64,000 bases of DNA, taken from NCBI RefSeq assembly GCF_001425485.1, contig NZ_LMQW01000002.1, forward strand, positions 117,262 to 181,261, in the 5' to 3' direction. Made by a program: the position numbers and the translations under genes. Under the pieces are notes generated by a model. The model worked only from the letters and a program-made list of their open reading frames with translations, did not search any database and was not told where the DNA came from. The DNA comes from Aureimonas sp. Leaf427 (GTDB taxonomy: Bacteria > Pseudomonadota > Alphaproteobacteria > Rhizobiales > Rhizobiaceae). Below are positions 7,750 to 15,900 of this stretch, in pieces; positions within the stretch are counted from its first letter, which is position 1, and every line of letters begins with the position of its first letter.

Positions 7750-8397
7750 TCATGGCAGGAGGGCCCAGGCGCCGTGATAGCCGGGCAGACCTTCGAGGTC
7801 CCCGAAGATCCAGCCCTCCCAGACGTCCGGCTCGCCCTCGGCCGGGCCGATGCGCCGTCCGTCCGGCCCGTGCGTGATCTCGACGGAGCGAGGATCGCGG
7901 AGAAGGCCGGTGCCGATGCCTTTCAAGAGCGCCTCCTTCAGCACGAAGGCTCGGAGGAAGGCGCGATGGGGATCGTCCGACCTCGCCAGGGCGCGCTGCT
8001 CGGCCTCGGTGAGGACATGGAGGCCGAGGGCCTGCGGATCGAAATCGTCGCGATGGCGCTCGACGTCGATGCCGAGCGCGCGGGCCTCGCCGAGCGCGAC
8101 GCAGACGAGATCGCCGGAATGGGCGACGTTGAAGGCGGGACCTTCCGGCAGGCCGAGAACGGGCTTGCCGAAGGCGTTGGCCCGAAGCGGCACGGCGGCG
8201 GGCGCGAGGCCGAGGGCGGCGCCGAGCAGGGTGCGCAGGAGCCCGCGTCCGAGACGGAAGCGGTCGCGATCCTCGGGCCTGACATAGCGGGCGGCGCGCG
8301 CGCGCTCCTCCTCGCACAGCGCCTCGGCCCAATGTGCGGGGTCGCTGTCGGAGAGGCGGAGCGTGCGGATCTCGATCCGCTCGGGCAGGGGCCTCAT
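7750..8397 (-). CDS. 4'-phosphopantetheinyl transferase, Sfp/HetI type
   Basis: A 215-residue enzyme that moves the phosphopantetheine arm of CoA onto the conserved serine of carrier proteins. The two Sfp-type signatures are present: G-I-D-V-E (D111, E113, Mg2+ ligands) and K-E-A-x-x-K (K154-E155-A-L-L-K159). The N-A-F-G-K-P and F-N-V-A-H-S-G-D segments upstream are also typical. The start at 8397 overlaps the upstream stop (ATGA, 8394-8397), so it is translationally coupled to the unrecognised protein. The divergent PKS and NRPS contain one ACP (S2465) and two PCPs (S1042, S2101). This enzyme is almost certainly their activator, though it may serve other carrier proteins too. Confidence 0.93.
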   Translation of the reverse strand: MRPLPERIEIRTLRLSDSDPAHWAEALCEEERARAARYVRPEDRDRFRLGRGLLRTLLGAALGLAPAAVPLRANAFGKPVLGLPEGPAFNVAHSGDLVCVALGEARALGIDVERHRDDFDPQALGLHVLTEAEQRALARSDDPHRAFLRAFVLKEALLKGIGTGLLRDPRSVEITHGPDGRRIGPAEGEPDVWEGWIFGDLEGLPGYHGAWALLP

Positions 8398-9551
8398 GGC
8401 TCGGGCGGGCCGTCCGCGCCGATCGCGCGCAGCCGGGTCGTCTTGAAGCGGTCGAGATGGTCGATCGCCGAGCGCCCGACCTCGCGCACCATCATGAGGC
8501 TCGAGCGGTCGGTGCCGACGAAGCGGCTGCAGACGCATTTATGGGCGTCGTAGACGCCGGCCAGCTCCGCCGCGATGCGCTCGTAGGCGCTGGCGTCGCG
8601 CTCGCGCAGGGCGTCGAGGGAGGATTTCGTCAGCTTCATCCGGCGCACGAGATGGCGGTGGTCGCTGGAGAGAAGGCCGCTGAAGCCGTCGGGCTGGAAG
8701 GGCGAGCCCATGCTGATGCGGATGAGATCCTCGTAGACCTCGGCCGGGAAGTCGCCGGTGAAGCGCAGCGAGGCGGCGCAGGCGCGGAGCGTGATCGCGG
8801 CGAGATCGGCGGCCTCCAGGAGCGCCGCGTCGTTCCCCGCCGCGCCGGCTGTGTCGATCGCCTCGAAGGCGAAGATCAGCGCCTGCGTCAGCGCGGCGAA
8901 GACCTGATGGCCGTGGATCCAGCGGCGGACGGCGTGGAGGACCTCCACCGGCCGCTCCGCCCGCGTCCAGTTCGTCCCGGCCCGTCCCGCCGGCGCGCCG
9001 ATGGCGACGCCGATTCCGATGGCGAGGGCGGCGGCCAGCGCCTCCGCGATGGCGGCGAGATCGGCCTCGCCCACCGTGGAGCCGGCCTCCTCGACGTCGA
9101 GCTGCAGCACCTCGCGCGCGGCGAGGAGCGAGTGGAGATAGCCCGCGGGATGGCCGTGGGCGACCCGGCGCACGCGGAAGAAGGCGTCGTGGACCTCGGG
9201 ACTGGCGCCGTCTCCGGCCGCGATGAGGCCCGCCGGATCGCACGCCCGCTCGGCTTTGTCCGATGGAAGCAGCGCGGCGAGGGCGCCGAGCGCAAGGGCG
9301 CGTTCGGCGCCCGCTCCCGCCACCGCGCGGCGGCAGGCGGCGAGCGTGTCCTCGTCGAGCGCGGAGAGGATCGCGGCGCGATCGGGCACCTGCTCGGGCA
9401 GCAGGAAATCGATGCGCGGGATCGCCCATTGCGGCCTGGCAATGGGCGAGCGCGGCGCGCGGCGGCGCTCGGGCCCGCCATAGGCGGAAACCTCGCTCTC
9501 GTCCGCGAGCGTCGCGCCGATCCCGATCTGTCCCGATGGACCTTGCTGCAT
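8394..9551 (-). CDS. Unrecognised protein; possible TDO/IDO/PrnB-like haem enzyme
   Basis: About 385 residues, largely alpha-helical, with no signal peptide. I do not recognise the family with certainty. The C-terminal part contains H-K-C-V-C-S-R-F-V-G-T-D-R-S-S (His at about residue 337). Its H-x5-R spacing, with G at +9 and a following S-S, resembles the haem-ligand helix of tryptophan 2,3-dioxygenase; PrnB has H-L-K-L-A-E-R. An upstream F-x4-E-V-Y-E-D-L-I-R segment with P-D-G-F-S-G is also reminiscent of PrnB. This is a hand alignment, so the call is tentative. The start at 9551 is favoured by GGAGACGGAAG just upstream; an ATG at 9599 and a GTG at 9668 are also in frame. It is coupled to the PPTase gene by ATGA and diverges from the PKS, so a tailoring role is plausible. 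Confidence 0.6.
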   Translation of the reverse strand: MQQGPSGQIGIGATLADESEVSAYGGPERRRAPRSPIARPQWAIPRIDFLLPEQVPDRAAILSALDEDTLAACRRAVAGAGAERALALGALAALLPSDKAERACDPAGLIAAGDGASPEVHDAFFRVRRVAHGHPAGYLHSLLAAREVLQLDVEEAGSTVGEADLAAIAEALAAALAIGIGVAIGAPAGRAGTNWTRAERPVEVLHAVRRWIHGHQVFAALTQALIFAFEAIDTAGAAGNDAALLEAADLAAITLRACAASLRFTGDFPAEVYEDLIRISMGSPFQPDGFSGLLSSDHRHLVRRMKLTKSSLDALRERDASAYERIAAELAGVYDAHKCVCSRFVGTDRSSLMMVREVGRSAIDHLDRFKTTRLRAIGADGPPEP

Positions 9552-9988
9552 CACTTCCGTCTCCGGCCCCTTGGCGAAGATGCCGTCTTCGATCTGCATG
9601 GACTCGATCGGCCGGGAGGCTGCGTCGAACCTTCGGACCCGTCTCGCGCGGGCCCGTTCCACAACCACCCCTAGAGTCCGTCCGGTCCATCGCGGACCGG
9701 GCGGACTCCTCTCTCGTCTGCTGTCGTCTGTCGTTTCGGGATAGCCGGCTCCCGTTAAGTCTTGCCAGCCTCTAGCACTTCAAACATCGCAAGACGATAA
9801 GGATCGTCCGATCATGATGAATATTGATCTATACGTCATCTTCGGCCTATTTGATTGTAAGGCTTGGTTACATATCCAGGGTTAACAATCGATAGGATTC
9901 GCTCGTTCACGATAGTACATGAAATTATTCAATGACTCAGAAATCTAGTCTATGAGGAGGTCGCCCTTCAAGAGACCGGATTGATATT
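9552..9988. other. Divergent, AT-rich promoter region of the biosynthetic locus
   Basis: Between the unrecognised gene and the PKS. Base composition drops sharply from about 9770, the longest AT-rich stretch in the first 26 kb. Visible elements are GATCA/TGATC inverted arms (9810-9814 and 9825-9829), GTTAAC, the 11-mer CGATAGTACAT (9910-9920) and a strong GAGGAGG (9954-9960) not at usable distance from the PKS start. No -35/-10 pair is convincing enough to call. The region presumably carries both divergent promoters and their operators. Confidence 0.6.
9910..9920 (+). promoter_or_regulatory. Copy 1 of an 11-bp motif shared with the tetR/acuI promoter
   Basis: CGATAGTACAT, embedded in TTCAcG-N6-CaTGAA, an imperfect inverted repeat (9907-9924). 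It lies 69 bp upstream of the PKS start. The identical 11-mer recurs at 26900-26910 just upstream of the tetR gene. It may be an operator of that TetR protein or of a shared regulator. Confidence 0.4.
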
Positions 9989-12900
9989 ATGCCGAACTCT
10001 CCTCGTCTGAATGCTATCGATGCTACGTTTGCCGACGCCGATGCTGCCGTCGTTTCGCCAAGCATCGGGCGGGACAGGACCGTCACACGGCAGCCGATCG
10101 CCATCGTGGGTCTCAGCGGCCGCTACCCGAAGGCGCCCGATCTCGACACGCTCTGGTCGAACCTTGCGGGCGGCGTCGACGGCGTCGGCGAGGCGAAGGG
10201 GGATCGCTGGGATCTCGGCCACCATGCGGTGGACGTCGACTCGGCCAACCGGATCTACACCAAGGCCGGCGGCTTTCTCGACCGCGTCGATCTCTTCGAC
10301 GCCGAGTATTTCGGCATGTCGCCGCGCGAGGCGCGCCAGGTCGATCCGCAGCATCGCCTGCTTCTGGAACTGGCCGTCGAGGCGCTGGACTCGGCCGGCC
10401 TGCCGCAGAACGAGATCGCGGGCAGCCGCACGGGCGTCTTCGTCGGCATTTCCAACAACGACTATGCCAGCCTCGTCGGCCAGACCGTCGATGCCTACAC
10501 CAATATCGGCAGCGCGCTCTCGATCGCGGCGAACCGGGTCTCCTACGTCTTCGACCTGCACGGGCCGTCCATGTCGATCGACACGGCCTGTTCCTCCAGC
10601 ATGGTCGCCATGCATCAGGCCTGCGTCGCCATCGCGTCCGGCGAATGCGACATGGCGCTGGCCGGCGGCGTGAACCTTCTCCTCAGCCCGCGCCCCTTCG
10701 TCGGCTTCTCCGAAGCTTCGATGCTTTCGCCGGACGGGCGCTGCAAGAGCTTCGACGCCTCGGGCAACGGCTATGTGCGGGCCGAGGGCGGCGGCCTCGT
10801 GCTCCTGAAATCGCTGGAGGCGGCCGAGCGCGACGGCGACGCGATCCTCGGCGTCATCCTCGGCACCGGCGTCAATTCCGACGGGCGCACGATGGGCCTG
10901 CCCATGCCGAGCGGCGAGGCGCAGGAGGCGCTGCTGCGCGAGGTCTACGGCGCCTTGGGCCTTGGCGCCGACGACATCTTCTATGTCGAGGCGCACGGCA
11001 CCGGCACCTCCGTCGGCGACCCGATCGAATGCGGCGCCATCGGCCGCGTTCTCGGCGCGCCGCGCGCCGGGGGCACGCGCTGCCGCATCGGCTCGATCAA
11101 GTCGAACATCGGCCATCTCGAAAACGCCGCCGGCATCGCGGGCCTCACCAAGGTCCTGCTCGCGATGCGCCACGGCGAGATCCCCGCCAACCTCCACTTC
11201 GCCACGCCGAACCCGAAGATCGACTTCGAGACCTGGAAGCTCGAGGTCACGGCCGAGCCCGTGGCGCTGCCGGAGAGCGAGACGCCGCTGATCTTCGGCG
11301 TCAACTCCTTCGGCTTCGGCGGCACGAACGGGCACATGGTCGTGCAGGCCTACCGCCCGAAGGCCGCCGCCGCGCGCGTGGCCGCGCCGGCTAGCGCGCC
11401 CGAAGGCGAGGCCTTCGACGATCTCCTCGTCCTCTCCGCTCCCTCCGCCGAGGGGCTGGACGCGGTGGCCTCCGCCCATGCCGCCCATCTTCGCGCCGCC
11501 GATCCCGCCGAATGGCCGGCGATCCGCGCGACCGCGGCGCGCTCGCGCACGCTCCACGCCCATCGCCTCGTCCTGTCCGCGTCCGGCCCGGCCGAGGCCG
11601 CCGCGCGGCTGGAGCGCATCGTGGCGGGCGAGATGCCCTCCCATGCCGCCAAGGGCAAGGCGGCCGGCGCCGGGCGCACGGCGCTCGTCTTCTCCGGCAA
11701 CGGCCCGCAATGGTGGGGCATGGGCCGCGAGCTTCTGGCGGAAAGCGCGATCTTCCGCGCCGAGATGGAGGCGGTCGACGCGATCTTCGCCCCGCTCGCC
11801 GGCTGGTCGCTGATCGAGGCCATGAGGCGCCCGGAGGCCGAGGTCGGCATCGAGCGCACCGAGGTCGCCCAGCCGCTCCTCTTCGCCCAGCAGCTGGCGC
11901 TGACCGCCGTCCTGAAGGCGGCGGGCATCCGGCCGGACCTCGTCTTCGGCCACAGCGTCGGCGAGGCGGCGGCGGCCCATGTCTCGGGCGCGCTCAGCCG
12001 CGAACAGGCGACCGAGGTCATCTTCCATCGCAGCCAGATGCAGGCGAGGACGGCCGGCACCGGCCGCATGGCCGCGCTCGGCCTCGGCAAGGCCGAAGCC
12101 GAAGCCTATCTCGCCGAGATTCCCGGCTGGCTGGAGATCGCGGCCGTCAACTCGCCGCGCGCCGTGACGGTCGCGGGCGATCCGGCGGCGCTGGAGGCCC
12201 TCAGTGCCCGGCTGACCGAGGAGGGCAAGTTCGTGCGCATCCTCGCGCTCGACTATCCCTTCCACACCTCGGCCATGGACCCGATCCGCGAGGAGCTTCT
12301 GGAGAGGCTGGCCGCGCTGCGTCCGGGGGCGAGCGCCGTTCCCTTCGTCTCCACCGTCGAGGGCGCCGTCGTTGCCGGCGAGGCGCTCGACGCCGACTAC
12401 TGGTGGCGCAACATCCGCCGGCCCGTCGCCTTCGACGCGGCCGTCGCCAGCGCCCTCTCCGAACATGCGATCGACGTCTTCGTCGAGGTCGGTCCCCATC
12501 CCGTTCTGCGCGACTACGTGCTGCAATGCGTCAAGGCGGCGGAGGGATCGTCGGCCCAGGCGCTCGCCACGCTGAAGCGTCCTTCCGCGAACCGCCCGGC
12601 GCCCGAGGCCGAGACGCTCTCGACCGCGATCTGCGCGATCCATGCCGCAGGCGCCGGCGATCTCGCCGCGCTCTTCGAGCGCCCGGCCGTGCCCGCCCGG
12701 CTGCCGGCCTATCCGTTCAACCGCACGAGCTTCTGGCGCGGCGGAACCGAGCTGCCGGGCACGATCTACCCGATCCGGCGCGAGCACCCGCTGCTCGGCG
12801 CGCGGCTTTCCTCCACGGCCGACGCCTGGTCGACCGTCGTCCAGACCACGCTCCTGCCGTATCTGCGCGACCACGTCGTGCAGGGCTCGGCGATCTTCCC

Positions 12901-15900
12901 CGCCGCCGGCTATATCGAGCTGGCCGTCGCCGCCGCCCTCGCCAAGGGCGGCGAGGGGGTGATCGACCTCGAGACCTTCGAGATCCTGAAGCCGCTCGTC
13001 CTCTCCGAAGGCGCCGAGCCGTTCGTGCAGACCTCCGTCGATCCAGCCGACGGCACGCTCCTCGTCCGCTCCCGCCCGGCCGCCGAGACCGCCGACTGGA
13101 CCGAGCACGTGAAGGGCCGCCTCTCGCGCCCCGAAGGCGTGGAGGCGCCGGCGCCGCTCGATCTCGCAGCGTTGCGCGCCGCCATGCCCGAGCACGTCTC
13201 GCGCGAGGCGCATTATCGCGGCTCCGACCGGCGCGGCCTTGCCTATGGCCCTCTCTTCCAGGGCGTCACCGCCATCGCGATGACCCCGGCCGACGCGACG
13301 AAGCGCGCCGCGCTCGGCGAGATCGCCATTCCCGCCGTCGCGGGCGAGCTCTCCGCCTATCGCGGCCATCCCGCGATCCTCGACAACGCGTTGCAGGTGC
13401 TGATCTCGCTGATCGGCCAGAACGATCCGCGCGACTGCGCGACGATCCCTGTTCAGGTCGGCCGCATCCGCAGCTTCGCGGCGCTGCCCGAGCGCGTCGT
13501 CTGCCATGTCGAGCTGCGCCACGAGAGCGCCCGCACCGGCGTCGCCGACATCGCCATCGCGGACGAGACGGGCCGCGTGCTCGTGCTGCTCGAAGAGGCG
13601 CGCTTCCAGAAGGTGGAGTTCCGCCCGAGCGCCCTGCCGATCCTCGCCGAGGACTGGCGCCCCGATCCCGCCTTCGCGCCGCGCCGCGCCGTGTCCCTCG
13701 TCCTGCCCTCGGCGGAGGCGCTGGCAGAGACGCTGACGCCCGTCGTGGCGGGGATCGCGGCCGCCCCCGAGCGCGTCTCGTTCTGGACCGAGGTGCGCGC
13801 GCGCCTCGACGCGCTCGTCGCCGCCTATGCCGCCAAGGCGCTTCGCGAGATCGCCGAGGACATTGCCGAGGAGGGCGCGCCCTTCACGCTCGCCTCGCTC
13901 GCCAGGGCCGGCGAGGTGATCGAGGACGAACTCGACCTCCTGATGCAGCTGACCCAGATGGCGGAGGCCGAGGGCTATCTCCTGCGCAAGGCGCCCTCGC
14001 GGGCCCCGACCTGGATCTGGTCGGCCGACAAGGCGCCGGAGCCCGGCGCGCTGCGGCGTCAGCTGATGCTCGACCATTCCGGCTACGGCGCCGAGCTGGT
14101 GGCCATCGCCCGGGCCGGCAACGCGTTGGCCGCCCGCCTGCGGGGCGAGACGGACGGGCCGGCGGCGGTCGCCATGCGCGAGATGCTGGACGACACCGCG
14201 CCCTTCCGCCGCTTCGCCAACACGATCGCCGCCGAGGCGGTCCGCGCCCTCGTCGCGTCCTGGCCGGAGGGGCGGGCGATCCGCGTCTGCGAGCTGTCCG
14301 GCGGAACCGGGGGGCTGGCCGCCGCCGTCCTGCCCGTCCTGCCGCAGGAGCGCAGCGACTATCTCTTCGCCGATGCCTCCGACCAGGCGCTGAGCCGCGC
14401 GCGCAACCGCTTCTCCGCCCATCATTTCCTGCGCACGGCCGGCTCGGCCGAGGCGCCGGAAAGCGGCTTCGACCTCGTTCTCTCCGCCGGCGAGGTGGAG
14501 GCTTCGACGCTCTTCGAGACCCTCCTGCCGGGCGGCATCGCCCTTCTCGTCGAGACCCTGCCGGGCCGCGTCGCCGATCTCCTGATGCCGCGCCGTTCCG
14601 AGGCGGGGTCGCCGGATCCGGCCGAAAGCCTCGTCGCCGCCGGTTTCGAGACCCCGGTCGCGCTGTCCGACGCCTCCGCCGGGGCCGAGCCGACGCACCG
14701 GGTCTGGATCGCCCGCCGGCCCGAAGGCGCAGCAAGTGCCGACATCCTGCGCCTGCCCGGCGAGGCCGGACGGCGCGTGCTCGTGGTCGGCCCGTCCGAG
14801 GCCGAGCAGCCCTTCGTCGCGGCGCTTTCGGCGGCGCTCGAGGCGTCCGGCCAGACGGTCGCCGTCCGGGCGCTCGATCCGGCCGATCTCGGCGCGGAGG
14901 CGCTGGCCGAACTCGTCGCCTCGGAGCCCGGCGCGGCCGAGTTCGTGCATCTGGCGGGCTTTGCCGCCGGCACGCCCGGGACGGACGCGATCCTGTCCGG
15001 CCAGGACCTGCGCTGCCTCTCGGCGCTTCATCTGGCCCGCGCCATCGAGATGCGGCCCCTCGACGCGGAAGGTCCGGCGCCCGTCCTGACGCTGGTGACG
15101 CGCCATGCCTTCGCGGGACCGGCCGGCACGGGTCCGGTCGATCCGTTCCAGTCGACCGTCGCCGGCCTCGGCCGCGTGATGGCGAACGAGCAGGCCTCCG
15201 TCGGCTGCCGCCTGATCGACGTCCATGCCGCCCTCGACGACGCCGAGGCGGCCGGCGACCTCGCCCATGCGCTTCTCGCCCGCGACGCGGAACCCGAGAC
15301 GCTGCTCTCCGGCGGCCGGCGCTTCGTCCACCGTGTGCGGCAGTCCTCGATCGCCGAGCAGACGCGCATCGCGCGGAGCCTGCAGCCCGGAAAGACAGAG
15401 GCGCGGCCCTTCCGCCTCGACTTCCTGCCGCAGGGCGGCCTCGACTCGCTGCATCTTCGCGAGATCGAGCGCCGGACGCCCGGCGAGGGCGAGATCGAGA
15501 TCGCCATCCGCGCGGCCGGTCTCAACTTCCGCGACGTGCTCTACGCCATGGGCATGCTGCCGGAAGAGGCGGTCGAGAAGGGCTTTTCCGGCCCGACCAT
15601 CGGCATGGAATGCGCCGGCGAGGTCCTGCGCGTCGGGCCGGGCGTCACCGCCCTCAAGCCCGGCGACCGCGTCATCGCCTTCGCCTCCTCCTGCTTCGCC
15701 AGCCACGTCACGACCAAGGCGGACTGCGCCGCGCTGCTGCCCGCCGACATTCCCTTCGAGGCCGCCGCGACCATCCCGACCGCCTTCGTCACCGCCTGGT
15801 ACGCGCTGGACCATCTGGCGCGGCTCGAACCCGGCGAGACCGTGCTGATCCACGGCGCGGCCGGCGGCGTTGGCCTCGCCGCGCTGCAGATCGCCAAGCT

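Noticed and set aside
9810..9829. GATCA-N10-TGATC as a LuxR-type box for the biosynthetic operon
   Set aside because: Arms and spacing do not match lux-type boxes and no luxI/luxR genes are in the window; left as a simple dyad.
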